DNA of 64,000 nucleotides from GCA-003244245 sp050699635 (GTDB lineage: Bacteria > Actinomycetota > Actinomycetes > Mycobacteriales > Pseudonocardiaceae): positions 112,730 to 176,729 of the forward strand of contig JBOHFK010000001.1 in NCBI GenBank assembly GCA_050699635.1, given 5' to 3'. The position numbers and the translations under genes are program-made. The notes beneath the pieces are model-generated. The model had not been told where the DNA came from. It saw only the letters and a program-made list of their open reading frames with translations, and made no database searches. Positions 8,170 to 16,914 of this stretch are shown here, one piece after another. Each line of letters opens with the position of its first letter. Within the stretch, counting starts at the first letter, position 1.

Positions 8170-8901
8170 GTGAGTTTCGTGTTGCTGCCCGCGGTGGACG
8201 TCGCCGGCGGTCGGACTGTCCGCCTCACGCAGGGCGAAGCCGGCACCGAGACTGTCTATGGCGATCCGGTGGACTCCGCGCTGGCCTGGCAGGCCGACGG
8301 CGCCGAGTGGATCCATCTGGTCGACCTGGATGCGGCGTTCGGCCGTGGCTCCAATGCCGAGCTGCTGGCCGAGGTCATCGGAAGGCTGGACATCGCAGTC
8401 GAGCTCTCCGGCGGGATCCGCGATGACGTGTCGCTGCGGCGGGCGCTGGCCACCGGATGCACCCGGGTGAACCTGGGCACCGCCGCGGTGGAGGACCCGG
8501 CCTGGTGCCGCAAGGCGATCGCTGAGCACGGCGAGCGGATCGCGGTGGGGCTCGACGTGCGGATCATCGACGGGCAGCACATCCTCGCCGCGCGGGGCTG
8601 GACCACCTCCGGGGGTGACCTCTGGGAGGCGCTCGACCGCCTGGACGCCGACGGCTGCCCGCGCTACGTGGTCACCGATGTCACCAAGGACGGCACGCTG
8701 CGCGGGCCGAACCTGGAGCTGCTCAGCGCGGTGTGCGCCCGAACAGACGCACCGGTGGTTGCCTCTGGCGGGGTCTCCGGAGCCGCCGACGTGGCCGCAC
8801 TGGCCGCACTGGCCCCCCAGGGTGTGGAGGGCGCGATCCTCGGCAAAGCGCTCTACACCGGCGCTCTCACCCTCCCCGACGCCCTAGCCGCCGCTCGCTA
8901 A
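8170..8901 (+). CDS. priA: Phosphoribosyl isomerase (HisA/PriA)
   Basis: A 243-residue (beta/alpha)8 barrel with the catalytic Asp in LLPAVDVAGGR and a second in VTDVTKDGTLRGPNLELL, plus GGIRDD and ASGGVSG phosphate-binding loops. It isomerises ProFAR in histidine synthesis. In actinobacteria without trpF the same enzyme (PriA) also isomerises phosphoribosyl anthranilate in tryptophan synthesis. No trpF occurs in the trp operon here, so dual function is likely but inferred. The start is GTG, 25 nt after hisH. Confidence 0.93.
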   Translation: MSFVLLPAVDVAGGRTVRLTQGEAGTETVYGDPVDSALAWQADGAEWIHLVDLDAAFGRGSNAELLAEVIGRLDIAVELSGGIRDDVSLRRALATGCTRVNLGTAAVEDPAWCRKAIAEHGERIAVGLDVRIIDGQHILAARGWTTSGGDLWEALDRLDADGCPRYVVTDVTKDGTLRGPNLELLSAVCARTDAPVVASGGVSGAADVAALAALAPQGVEGAILGKALYTGALTLPDALAAAR

Positions 8902-8916
8902 CCCCCAACCCCTCCC

Positions 8917-8982
8917 GGCGTGTCGCGCTCTCCTGCCCCGTGTGTCGTGCTCGGGTGCACGGTATGTCGGCCTCCGTTGCCG
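8917..8982. repeat. Degenerate tandem copies of a 22-bp repeat, family B
   Basis: Three adjoining 22-bp units sharing a GTGTCGTGCTC core (8917-8938, 8939-8960, 8961-8982), decaying toward hisF. They match the cleaner array at 16915-16980. The array fills the priA-hisF gap of 98 bp. Confidence 0.7.
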
Positions 8983-8999
8983 CCGCATAAGGTAGCTGG

Positions 9000-9773
9000 G
9001 TGGCCGTCGCCGTGCGCGTGATCCCCTGCCTGGACGTCGATGCCGGTCGGGTGGTCAAAGGGGTGAACTTCACCGCGCTGCGGGATGCCGGCGATCCGGT
9101 CGAGCTGGCCACCGCCTACGACGCGCAGGGCGCCGATGAGCTGACCTTCCTGGACGTCACGGCCTCCGCGGCGGACCGGGAAACGACCTATGACGTGGTG
9201 CGCCGGACCGCGGAGTGCGTGTTCATCCCGCTCACCGTCGGAGGGGGGATCCGGGAAGTGTCCGATGTGGACCGCCTGCTGCGGGCCGGCGCGGACAAGG
9301 TCAGCATCAACACCGCCGCGGTGGCCCGCCCCGAGTTGCTGCGCGAAGCCAGCCACCGCTTCGGGGCCCAGTGCATCGTGCTTTCGGTGGATGCACGGCG
9401 GGTCCCCGCCGGTGAGCCACCAACCCAGTCCGGGTTCGAGGTGACCACCCATGGCGGGCGGCGCGGCACCGGGATCGATGCGGTGGCCTGGGCCGCCCAG
9501 GGCCAGCAACTGGGCGTGGGGGAGATCCTGCTCAACTCCATGGACGCCGATGGCACCAAAGCCGGCTTCGACCTCGAGATGATCTCCGCAGTGCGCGCTG
9601 TCGTCACGGTCCCGGTGATTGCCAGTGGCGGCGCGGGCGAGGTGGAGCACTTCCCCCCCGCGGTGGCGGCCGGTGCCGACGCTGTGCTCGCGGCCAGCGT
9701 CTTTCACTTCGGCCAGCTACGGATCGGTGAGGTCAAGGATGGCCTGCGTCACGCGGGGGTGACAGTCCGGTGA
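9000..9773 (+). CDS. hisF: Imidazole glycerol phosphate synthase, cyclase subunit
   Basis: A 257-residue (beta/alpha)8 barrel homologous to HisA. The two catalytic aspartates are in VIPCLDVDAGRVVKG and LLNSMDADGTKAGFD, and phosphate loops are in TVGGGIREVSD and VIASGGAGEVEHF. It joins ammonia from HisH to PRFAR, yielding imidazole glycerol phosphate and AICAR. It starts with GTG and overlaps hisI by 4 bp. The inositol-phosphatase-like gene found between hisA and hisF in mycobacteria is absent; only repeats are present there. Confidence 0.97.
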   Translation: MAVAVRVIPCLDVDAGRVVKGVNFTALRDAGDPVELATAYDAQGADELTFLDVTASAADRETTYDVVRRTAECVFIPLTVGGGIREVSDVDRLLRAGADKVSINTAAVARPELLREASHRFGAQCIVLSVDARRVPAGEPPTQSGFEVTTHGGRRGTGIDAVAWAAQGQQLGVGEILLNSMDADGTKAGFDLEMISAVRAVVTVPVIASGGAGEVEHFPPAVAAGADAVLAASVFHFGQLRIGEVKDGLRHAGVTVR

Positions 9774-10123
9774 GTGGGCTGGACCCGCAGATCGCCGGCA
9801 AGCTCAAGCGCAACGCCGACGGGCTGGTGTGCGCCGTGGTGCAGCAGCGTGGCACCGGTGAGGTGCTGATGGTGGCCTGGATGGACGACGAGGCGCTGCA
9901 CCGCACGCTGACCACCGGCCGGGCCACCTACTGGTCGCGGAGCAGGCAGACGTACTGGGTCAAAGGTGAGACATCCGGGCACACCCAGCAGGTGCACGAG
10001 GTGCACCTGGACTGCGACGGTGACGCGGTATTACTCGTCGTCGACCAGGTCGGCCCGGCCTGCCACACCGGCGCACCGACTTGTTTTAGCAGGTCAGTCC
10101 TCATGAGCGGCATTCAGCGCTAG
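9770..10123 (+). CDS. hisI: Phosphoribosyl-AMP cyclohydrolase
   Basis: A 117-residue monofunctional cyclohydrolase; no HisE pyrophosphatase domain is fused. The motifs WSRSRQTYWVKGETSGHTQ and DCDGDAVLLVVDQVGPACHT carry the Zn/Mg ligands (Asp and Cys residues). It opens the purine ring of PR-AMP. The GTG start overlaps the hisF stop by 4 bp, so the two are probably co-translated. The gene ends the his cluster, 12 bp before a convergent TetR gene. No hisE or hisG is visible in the window. Confidence 0.96.
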   Translation: MSGLDPQIAGKLKRNADGLVCAVVQQRGTGEVLMVAWMDDEALHRTLTTGRATYWSRSRQTYWVKGETSGHTQQVHEVHLDCDGDAVLLVVDQVGPACHTGAPTCFSRSVLMSGIQR

Positions 10124-10135
10124 AACACCGCGGTG

Positions 10136-10744
10136 CTAGACGAGGGCACCGGTCAGGTAGCGCTGCAGGTTGGGGGCGATCGCCGCGACCACAGTGTCAT
10201 GGTCAGCGGAGGCCAGCGGCTCGAGGCAGATCACGTAGCGCATCATCGCAAGGCCGATGATCTGAGTGCCGCACAGCGCCGTGCGCAGCTCCACCTGGTC
10301 GGGCGCGACCGAGGCGACGATCCGACCGAAGATCACCCGGCTGACGAACTCGCGCATCATCCGCGCTGCCGCCTCATGACTGGCAACGCTGCGCACCAGC
10401 GCGGTCAGCGCTCCACCACCGTTGGTGTCCCAGACCGACAGGAAGGTGCGCAGCACCCGCTCAGCGGTGTGACCGGGATCCCCGGGCAGGATCCGGCGGA
10501 GAATTTCCTCAGGGTTGACCGGCAGCTGCAGGGCGGCGACGAACAGGCCATCCTTGCCGCCGAACCAATGATTGACCATCGCGGGATCCATCCCGGCCCG
10601 CTGCGCGATCGTGCGCACGGTGGCGCCGTCAAAGCCGCGCTCGGTGAATTCCACCCTGGCCGCGTCGAGTAGCGCCGCCCGGGTGTTCTCCCCGGCCGGA
10701 CGGCGCCCGCGGGGACGGGCTGGCCCGCCGACCTCATCCGGCAC
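10136..10744 (-). CDS. TetR/AcrR-family transcriptional regulator
   Basis: A 202-residue protein starting at GTG 10744 with AAGGAG 7 nt upstream. The N-terminal helix-turn-helix reads LLDAARVEFTERGFDGATVRTIAQRAGMDPAMVNHWFGGKDGLF, typical of TetR; the remainder is a ligand-binding domain resembling the C-terminal-1 type seen in many actinobacterial members. It is divergent from trpE. Its targets are unknown; autoregulation through the palindrome just upstream is plausible, and an effect on trpE cannot be excluded because the intergenic region is shared. Confidence 0.9.
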   Translation of the reverse strand: MPDEVGGPARPRGRRPAGENTRAALLDAARVEFTERGFDGATVRTIAQRAGMDPAMVNHWFGGKDGLFVAALQLPVNPEEILRRILPGDPGHTAERVLRTFLSVWDTNGGGALTALVRSVASHEAAARMMREFVSRVIFGRIVASVAPDQVELRTALCGTQIIGLAMMRYVICLEPLASADHDTVVAAIAPNLQRYLTGALV

Positions 10745-10757
10745 TGGTGATCTCCTT

Positions 10758-10775
10758 TTTCAACAACTGATGAAA
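10758..10775. promoter_or_regulatory. Imperfect 18-bp palindrome, candidate TetR operator
   Basis: The sequence TTTCAACAACTGATGAAA has arms TTTCAaCA/TGATGAAA with one mismatch and lies 14 bp upstream of the TetR start codon, in the trpE divergent gap. AT-rich DNA (AAAATATATCC) follows. The operator role is inferred from position and symmetry. Confidence 0.45.
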
Positions 10776-10838
10776 ATATATCCTCGAACACACTGTGGCG
10801 TCAACGGCGGGAGAGTCAACGGCGGGCACAATGTCTCC

Positions 10839-12416
10839 ATGGTCAGTATCCGTGCCACCGGGATCGGGCGAGTCCATCTGGATCGGGATCGGTTTCGCGC
10901 CCTGGCGATCGATCGCCGGGTGATCCCGGTCACCCGGACCCTGCTCGCCGACGGTGAGACGCCCCTGGGGGTGTACCGCAAACTCGCCCACGGCCGGGCG
11001 GGAACGTTCCTGTTCGAGTCGGCGGAGAACGGCTCGTCCTGGTCGCGCTGGTCATTCATCGGGGTGAACAGTGCCGCGACGCTCACCGAGTCCGGTGGTC
11101 ACACGGTCTGGCGTGGGACACCGCCGGTCGGCCTGCCCGGCGTGGCGGGGCCGTGGGCGGGCACGCCGCTGGAGGCGTTGCAGCATACCGTGGCGGCATT
11201 GCAGACCGAGCCGCTGCCCGGCTTACCCCCGCTCACCGGCGGGATGGTCGGCTACCTCGCCTATGACGCGGTCCGGCGGCTGGAGCGGCTGCCCGAATTG
11301 GCAGTGAACGACCTCAGGGTGCCCGAACTGGTGATGTTGCTGGCCACCGACCTCGCCGCGATGGACCACCATGAGGGCACCATCACGCTGATCGCCAACG
11401 CGATCAACTGGGACGATTCCCCGCAGCGCGTCGACGAGGCCTACGACGACGCGGTGGCCCGGCTGGACGCGATGGTGGCGAAGCTGTGCACGCCGGCACC
11501 GGCCAGCACGGCGGTGTTCAGCCGGCCCGCGCCGGAGTTCCTGCGCCGTCGCAGTCCCGAGCAGCACCACGCCGCCGTGGAGGCGGCCAAGGAGGCGATC
11601 CGCGCGGGCGAGGCCTTCCAGGTGGTGGTCTCCCAGCGGTTCGAGATGACCACCGACGCTGATCCGCTGGACATCTACCGGATCCTGCGCACCACCAACC
11701 CCAGCCAGTACATGTACCTGCTCACCCTGGACGAGTTCAGCATCGTCGGCTGCAGCCCGGAAGCCCTGGTGACGGTGCGGGACGGAAAGGTCACCACGCA
11801 CCCCATCGCCGGAACCCGCCCCCGAGGCGCCGACCCGGACGAGGACAGCTGGCTGGAGAAGGACCTGATGGTCGACGAGAAGGAGCGCGCCGAGCACCTG
11901 ATGCTGGTTGACCTCGGTCGCAACGACGTCGGTCGGGTGTGCCGCCCCGGCTCGGTGCACGTCACCGACTTCTTCCGGGTCGAGCGCTACAGCCACGTCA
12001 TGCACCTGGTCTCCACGGTGACCGGTGAGCTGGCGCCGGGATACACCGCGTTCGACGCGGTGACCGCCTGCTTCCCCGCCGGGACGTTGTCGGGGGCGCC
12101 CAAGCCGCGCGCGATGGAGCTCATCGAGGAGCTCGAGCCCACCAGGCGGGGCGTGTACGGGGGAGTGGTCGGTTATCTGGACTTTGCCGGGGACGCCGAC
12201 ACCGCGATCGCGATCCGTACCGCGATGGTCCGCAACGGGGTGGCCTACGTGCAGGCCGGTGGGGGCATCGTCGCGGACTCCGACCCGGTGGCCGAAGACG
12301 CCGAGTGCCTGAACAAAGCCGGTGCGGTGCTGGCCGCCATCGCCGCCGCGGGGACCCTGCGACTGGCCGCCGAGGCGGCGAGCGCTGGAACCACCGCCGG
12401 GTCGCTGCGTGGCTGA
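10839..12416 (+). CDS. trpE: Anthranilate synthase component I
   Basis: A 525-residue chorismate-utilising subunit making anthranilate with a glutaminase partner (TrpG) not encoded here. The ATG at 10839 is chosen because actinobacterial TrpE similarity starts around DRDRFRALAIDRRVIPVTR; the open frame upstream overlaps the TetR gene. TFLFESAEN near the N-terminus corresponds to the LLES tryptophan-feedback site. Catalytic-domain motifs include PEALVTVRDGKVTTHPIAGTRPRG, DLGRNDVGRV and TLSGAPKPRAMELIEELE. Its 3' end overlaps the next gene by 8 bp. No Trp-rich leader peptide was found in the 5' gap. Confidence 0.97.
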   Translation: MVSIRATGIGRVHLDRDRFRALAIDRRVIPVTRTLLADGETPLGVYRKLAHGRAGTFLFESAENGSSWSRWSFIGVNSAATLTESGGHTVWRGTPPVGLPGVAGPWAGTPLEALQHTVAALQTEPLPGLPPLTGGMVGYLAYDAVRRLERLPELAVNDLRVPELVMLLATDLAAMDHHEGTITLIANAINWDDSPQRVDEAYDDAVARLDAMVAKLCTPAPASTAVFSRPAPEFLRRRSPEQHHAAVEAAKEAIRAGEAFQVVVSQRFEMTTDADPLDIYRILRTTNPSQYMYLLTLDEFSIVGCSPEALVTVRDGKVTTHPIAGTRPRGADPDEDSWLEKDLMVDEKERAEHLMLVDLGRNDVGRVCRPGSVHVTDFFRVERYSHVMHLVSTVTGELAPGYTAFDAVTACFPAGTLSGAPKPRAMELIEELEPTRRGVYGGVVGYLDFAGDADTAIAIRTAMVRNGVAYVQAGGGIVADSDPVAEDAECLNKAGAVLAAIAAAGTLRLAAEAASAGTTAGSLRG

Positions 12417-13002
12417 ACCCGCGCGCAAAGCGCTGGTAGTCACCATCGTGGCATTGATCGCGGCATCGGCGGCGCTCGGCGCCGCGGCCGCGCTCGGGTG
12501 GGCGCGGATCGATGTCCAGGCACCGCTGCGCGGGATCGTCCCGGTCCGGTTAGCGGGCTCGGCGCTGCTGCCCGTGCTGGGCCCGCTGGCGCTGCTTGCA
12601 CTTGCGGCGGTGGCGGCGGTACTGGCGAGTGGCGGATGGGTGCGCTGGCTACTCGGCGCGTCGCTGCTCGGTGCCGCAGCGCTGCCCACCGCCGCGGTGT
12701 TAAGGGCGCTCGACGGGCGCTGGCTCACCGGCGCCGCGATGTCCGCGGCGCAGGCCCCGGCCCGGTCAGTCCCGGTAGGTTCGGCCACGGTGCTCTTGGC
12801 CGGTCCCGCGCTGGGTGCCGCAGGCGCGGTGCTACTCGCCGCAGCCGGTGGCGTGCTGGTGCTGCGTGGTCACCGGATGCCGCGCCTGGGTCGCCGCTAC
12901 CAGACGCCGGCGGCCCGCCCGATACCCACGCTGCCAGACGGTCGGTTCTGGGAGCGAATGGACGCCGGCGAGGATCCCACCGCGCCGGGACACCCCCGGT
13001 GA
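12409..13002 (+). CDS. Trp-operon-associated membrane protein (TIGR02234-like)
   Basis: A 197-residue membrane protein with about four hydrophobic helices (after VAEPARKALVV, at LLPVLGPLALLALAAVAAV, WLLGASLLGAAALPTAAV and VLLAGPALGAAGAVLLAAAGG) and a short polar C-terminus. I start it at GTG 12409, overlapping trpE by 8 bp. A gene of this type sits between trpE and trpC in many actinobacteria (Rv1610 in M. tuberculosis, from memory). Its function is unknown; a role in tryptophan or precursor transport is speculative. Confidence 0.85.
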   Translation: MAEPARKALVVTIVALIAASAALGAAAALGWARIDVQAPLRGIVPVRLAGSALLPVLGPLALLALAAVAAVLASGGWVRWLLGASLLGAAALPTAAVLRALDGRWLTGAAMSAAQAPARSVPVGSATVLLAGPALGAAGAVLLAAAGGVLVLRGHRMPRLGRRYQTPAARPIPTLPDGRFWERMDAGEDPTAPGHPR

Positions 13003-13069
13003 GCAGTCCCCGACCAGGCCGGAGCTAGCATCGAGACCCGGCTGCGCACGGGGGCGGAAGGGGAGAGGC

Positions 13070-13879
13070 TTGAGTGTCCTGGAGACGATCCTCGAAGGGG
13101 TCAGAGTCGACCTTGCGGCCCGCGAAGCTGCCGTTGAGTTCACGGAGATCAAACGGCGCGCCACCCGGGTGCCAGCCCCCCGGGATGCGCTGACCGCATT
13201 GCGGGGCCCTGGGATCGCGGTCATCGCGGAGGTGAAGCGCCGCAGCCCGTCCCGGGGAATCCTGGCCGATATCCCGAACCCGGCCGCGCTGGCCGCGGAC
13301 TACGCTGAGGCCGGCGCGCGAATGATCAGTGTGCTCACCGAGGGCCGGCGGTTCGGTGGTTCGCTGGCCGATCTGGATGCCGTCCGCGCCATGGTGGACA
13401 TTCCGGTGCTGCGCAAGGACTTCGTCGTCAGCCCCTACCAGGTACACGAAGCCCGGGCGCACGGTGCGGACGTGGTGCTGCTGATCGTCGCCGCGCTGGA
13501 GCAGAACGCGTTGGTCGCCCTCGTCGACCGGGTTGAGTCGCTGGGGATGGCCGCGCTGGTCGAGGTGCACACCGCCGAAGAGGCCGACCGTGCGCTGGAG
13601 GCCGGCGCAACCCTGATCGGGGTCAACGCCCGTGACCTGCACACCCTGGACGTCAACCCCGATGTCTTCGGCAGGATCGCGCCCGGCCTGCCACCTGACG
13701 TGCTGCGGGTGGCGGAGTCGGGCGTGCGCGGACCCGCCGATCTGATGGCCTACGCCGGTGCGGGCGCCGATGCGGTGCTCGTCGGGGAGGGGCTGGTGAC
13801 CAGCGGCGACCCCAAGGCCGCGGTCACCCAACTGGTCACCGCCGGATCCCACCCGGCGTGCCCGAAGCCGGCCCGGTGA
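13070..13879 (+). CDS. trpC: Indole-3-glycerol phosphate synthase
   Basis: A 269-residue (beta/alpha)8 enzyme closing the indole ring. The TTG at 13070 is chosen because SVLETILEGVRVDLAARE is the family N-terminus and a GGGGAGAGG purine run precedes it. Landmarks are the catalytic Lys in IAEVKRRSPSRG, LRKDFVVSPYQVHEARAHGAD, IGVNARDLHTL and ESGVRGPAD. The 3' end overlaps trpB by 22 bp. It is not fused to TrpF, supporting PriA as the isomerase for both pathways. Confidence 0.96.
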   Translation: MSVLETILEGVRVDLAAREAAVEFTEIKRRATRVPAPRDALTALRGPGIAVIAEVKRRSPSRGILADIPNPAALAADYAEAGARMISVLTEGRRFGGSLADLDAVRAMVDIPVLRKDFVVSPYQVHEARAHGADVVLLIVAALEQNALVALVDRVESLGMAALVEVHTAEEADRALEAGATLIGVNARDLHTLDVNPDVFGRIAPGLPPDVLRVAESGVRGPADLMAYAGAGADAVLVGEGLVTSGDPKAAVTQLVTAGSHPACPKPAR

Positions 13880-15105
13880 CCGGGATGGTCAGCCTCCAGC
13901 CCAGCACCGCCCAGCCTGACGCCAGCGGATACTTCGGGAGCTACGGCGGCCGGTTCGTGCCCGAGGCCCTCATCGCCGCCCTCGACGAGCTCGCCGTGGC
14001 CTACACCGAAGCCCGGTCGGACCCGGTGTTCACCACGCGACTGAACGGCCTGCTCGCTGACTACGCCGGCCGACCCTCGCCGATCACTGAGGTGCCCAGG
14101 CTCTCCGAGCACGCCGGTGGAGCCCAGATCCTGCTCAAGCGCGAGGACCTCAACCACACCGGATCCCACAAGATCAACAATGTGTTGGGCCAGGCACTGC
14201 TCACCGAGCGGATGGGCAAACCCCGGGTGATCGCGGAGACCGGCGCCGGCCAGCACGGCGTCGCGACCGCCACCGCGTGCGCGCTGCTCGGGCTGGAGTG
14301 CGTGGTCTACATGGGCGAGGTGGACACCGAGCGCCAAGCGCTCAACGTCGCCCGGATGCGATTGCTCGGTGCCGAGGTGGTGCCGGTGAAGACGGGATCC
14401 CGCACCCTGAAAGACGCCATCAACGAGGCGCTGCGGGACTGGGTCACCAATGTGGACCGCACGCACTACATCCTGGGCACGGTCGCCGGGGCGCACCCGT
14501 TCCCGGTGATGGTGCGCGATTTCCACCGGGTCATCGGGCTGGAAGCGCGCGAGCAGATGCTCTCCCGCTACGGCCGGTTGCCCGACGCGGTGGCCGCCTG
14601 CGTCGGTGGCGGCTCCAACGCGATCGGCATCTTCCACCCGTTCATCGACGACCCGGGCGTGCGCCTGGTCGGATTCGAGGCCGCCGGCGACGGGGTGGAG
14701 ACCGGCCGGCACGCCGCGACGCTGTGCGCCGGGTCGCCCGGGATGCTGCACGGCGCGCTGTCCTACCTGCTGCAGGATCCCGACGGGCAGACCATCGAGA
14801 CACACTCGATCTCCGCCGGGCTGGACTATCCCGGGGTGGGTCCCGAGCACTCCTGGCTCAAGGACACCGGGCGCGCCGAATACCGGCCGATCACCGACGC
14901 GCAGGCGATGGAGGCCTTCCAGTTGCTGTCCCGCACCGAGGGGATCATCCCCGCGATCGAATCGGCGCACGCCGTTGCCGGGGCATTGCAGCTCGGCCCG
15001 GAGCTGGGTGACGGGGCATTGCTGCTGGTCAATCTGTCCGGCCGGGGAGACAAGGACGTGGACACCGCGGTGAAGTGGTTCAACCTGCTGGAGGGGCAGC
15101 AGTGA
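13858..15105 (+). CDS. trpB: Tryptophan synthase beta subunit
   Basis: A 415-residue PLP enzyme combining indole with serine. GTG 13858 is used; an ATG at 13885 would shorten it by nine residues. Visible are YFGSYGGRFVPEAL, the PLP Lys in REDLNHTGSHKINNVLGQAL, ETGAGQHGVATA, the phosphate-binding CVGGGSNAIG and VNLSGRGDKD at the C-terminus. Overlaps with trpC and, by 4 bp, with trpA indicate tight coupling and the usual alpha2-beta2 complex. Confidence 0.97.
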   Translation: MPEAGPVTGMVSLQPSTAQPDASGYFGSYGGRFVPEALIAALDELAVAYTEARSDPVFTTRLNGLLADYAGRPSPITEVPRLSEHAGGAQILLKREDLNHTGSHKINNVLGQALLTERMGKPRVIAETGAGQHGVATATACALLGLECVVYMGEVDTERQALNVARMRLLGAEVVPVKTGSRTLKDAINEALRDWVTNVDRTHYILGTVAGAHPFPVMVRDFHRVIGLEAREQMLSRYGRLPDAVAACVGGGSNAIGIFHPFIDDPGVRLVGFEAAGDGVETGRHAATLCAGSPGMLHGALSYLLQDPDGQTIETHSISAGLDYPGVGPEHSWLKDTGRAEYRPITDAQAMEAFQLLSRTEGIIPAIESAHAVAGALQLGPELGDGALLLVNLSGRGDKDVDTAVKWFNLLEGQQ

Positions 15106-15902
15106 CCGCCCGGCTGGCGCCGCTGTTCGAGGCCTGCGGCGTCGAGCATCGGGCCGCGCTGGTCGGCTACCTGCCCGCCGGTTACCCGACGGTGGAAGGT
15201 TCGCGGGCCCTGCTGCACGCCATGCTCGACGGCGGCTGCGACCTGGTCGAAGTCGGGATCCCGTACTCCGATCCGGTGCTGGACGGTCCGACCATCCAGG
15301 CCGCAGCGGACGCCGCCCTGCGCGGTGGTCTGCGGCTACGTGACGTGCTCGCGGTCGTGGAGTCGATCGCTGGTGCCGGTGGCCGGGCGGTGGTGATGAC
15401 CTACTGGAACCCGGTGCACCGCTACGGCGTGGATGCCTTCGCCCGGGACCTCGCCGCGGCCGGCGGGCTGGGTGTCATCACGCCCGATCTGATTCCCGAC
15501 GAGGCGCACGACTGGCTGGCCGCGGCGCAGAAGCACGACCTCGACCGGATCTTCCTGGTGGCACCGTCATCCACCGACAAGCGCCTGGCTTCGACCGCGG
15601 CCGCAAGCCGGGGCTTCCTGTACGCGACGTCCCTGATGGGCGTGACCGGCGCCCGCGACGTGGTGAGCAGCGCCGCGGGAACCCTGGTCAGCCGGGTGCG
15701 GGAGCACGCGCCGGAACTGCCCGTGGGTGTCGGCCTCGGGGTGCGCAATGGCACCCAAGCCGCCGAGGTGGCAGCATTTGCCGACGCGGTGATCGTCGGC
15801 TCAGCCTTCGTCACCGCCGCCGCCGACGGCGAACCCGGCGTCCGCGCCCTGGCCGCCGATCTCGCCAGCGGCGTCCGCCGCCCCGCTCCCCAACCCGCCT
15901 AA
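15102..15902 (+). CDS. trpA: Tryptophan synthase alpha subunit
   Basis: A 266-residue (beta/alpha)8 subunit that cleaves indole-3-glycerol phosphate to indole, channelled to TrpB. The motif LVEVGIPYSDPVLDGPTIQ contains the catalytic Glu and Asp. Other landmarks are the TYWNPVHRYG loop, YATSLMGVTGARD and VGLGVRNGTQ. The GTG start overlaps the trpB stop (GTGA). It ends the trp operon; an inverted repeat follows. Confidence 0.97.
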   Translation: MTARLAPLFEACGVEHRAALVGYLPAGYPTVEGSRALLHAMLDGGCDLVEVGIPYSDPVLDGPTIQAAADAALRGGLRLRDVLAVVESIAGAGGRAVVMTYWNPVHRYGVDAFARDLAAAGGLGVITPDLIPDEAHDWLAAAQKHDLDRIFLVAPSSTDKRLASTAAASRGFLYATSLMGVTGARDVVSSAAGTLVSRVREHAPELPVGVGLGVRNGTQAAEVAAFADAVIVGSAFVTAAADGEPGVRALAADLASGVRRPAPQPA

Positions 15903-15918
15903 CTTCGCTTCCGCAGGG

Positions 15919-15978
15919 CCACATGGATGCTTGTGGTTCTCGCGTGAGGCCTGCGGACCGCGATAAGCATCCATGTGG
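15919..15978. repeat. Long inverted repeat between trpA and lgt
   Basis: Arms CCACATGGATGCTT (15919-15932) and AAGCATCCATGTGG (15965-15978) are perfectly complementary over 14 bp, around a 32-nt loop that itself contains GC-rich pairing. No T-run follows, so it does not look like a standard terminator, although a transcript-ending role for the trp operon is possible. Confidence 0.7.
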
Positions 15979-16022
15979 TGCCCAGGGTCAGGGAAGCTCA
16001 CGGCGGGAGATACCGTGTCGCG

Positions 16023-16910
16023 GTGCTTACTGCGATGTTCGTTGCTTCGATCCCTAGCCCGGATCGGGGGGTGTGGTACCTGGGACCGGTGCCGATCCGC
16101 GCGTACGCGCTGTGCATCATCGCCGCGATCATTGTCGCCATCCTGTGGGGGGAACGTCGTTGGCAAGCCAGAGGTGGTCAGGCCGGGGCGGTGACCGACA
16201 TCGCGGTGTTTGCGGTTCCGTTCGGTCTGGTTGGCGGTCGCCTGTATCACGTGGCTACGGATTGGCCGAAATACTTCGGACCGGAGGGAGACCCGGTCGC
16301 CGCTCTGGAGGTCTGGAAGGGTGGGCTCGGCATCTGGGGGGCGATTGCGCTCGGGGCCCTCGGGGGGTGGATCGGCTGCCGGCGCAAGGGCATCCCGCTG
16401 CCCGCGTTCATGGATGCCGTCGCGCCGGCCATCGTCGTTGCGCAGGCGATCGGCCGGCTGGGCAACTACTTCAACCAGGAACTCTACGGCGGCCCGACCA
16501 CGCTGCCCTGGGGATTGGAGATCCGTGACCGGCTCAACCCGGCCACAGGCCTCCCCGATGCTCTCAACGGGATCGCACAGGGCCCACCGGTGGAGATTGT
16601 CCACCCGACCTTCCTCTACGAGATGCTGTGGAACCTGGGTGTCGCGGCGCTGGTCGTGTGGGCTGACCGGCGTTTCCAACTCGGTCACGGGCGGGCGTTC
16701 GCGCTCTACGTCGCCGGCTATACAGCGGGCCGGTTCTGGATCGAGCTGATGCGCTCCGATCCGGCCACGATGATCTTCGGGCTGCGCGTCAATGTGATCA
16801 CCTCCGCAGTGGTCTTCCTCGGCGCGGTCCTGTACCTGACGATGGCCCCCCGCGGCCGGGAGGATCCCGCAACGCTGGCCACGCGGAAAGAACCGGCACT
16901 CGCCTCCTAA
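16023..16910 (+). CDS. lgt: Prolipoprotein diacylglyceryl transferase
   Basis: A 295-residue polytopic membrane enzyme transferring diacylglycerol from phosphatidylglycerol to the lipobox cysteine of prelipoproteins. The signature GRLGNYFNQELYGGPT is intact; FGLVGGRLYHV, KGGLGIWGAI and HPTFLYEMLWNLG also fit. GTG 16023 is preferred; ATG 16035 is an alternative, as family similarity starts at VASIPSPDRGVWYLGP. Placement right after trpA matches mycobacterial order. Potential substrates here include the binding lipoprotein at 40387-41712. Confidence 0.95.
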   Translation: MLTAMFVASIPSPDRGVWYLGPVPIRAYALCIIAAIIVAILWGERRWQARGGQAGAVTDIAVFAVPFGLVGGRLYHVATDWPKYFGPEGDPVAALEVWKGGLGIWGAIALGALGGWIGCRRKGIPLPAFMDAVAPAIVVAQAIGRLGNYFNQELYGGPTTLPWGLEIRDRLNPATGLPDALNGIAQGPPVEIVHPTFLYEMLWNLGVAALVVWADRRFQLGHGRAFALYVAGYTAGRFWIELMRSDPATMIFGLRVNVITSAVVFLGAVLYLTMAPRGREDPATLATRKEPALAS

Positions 16911-16914
16911 CCCC

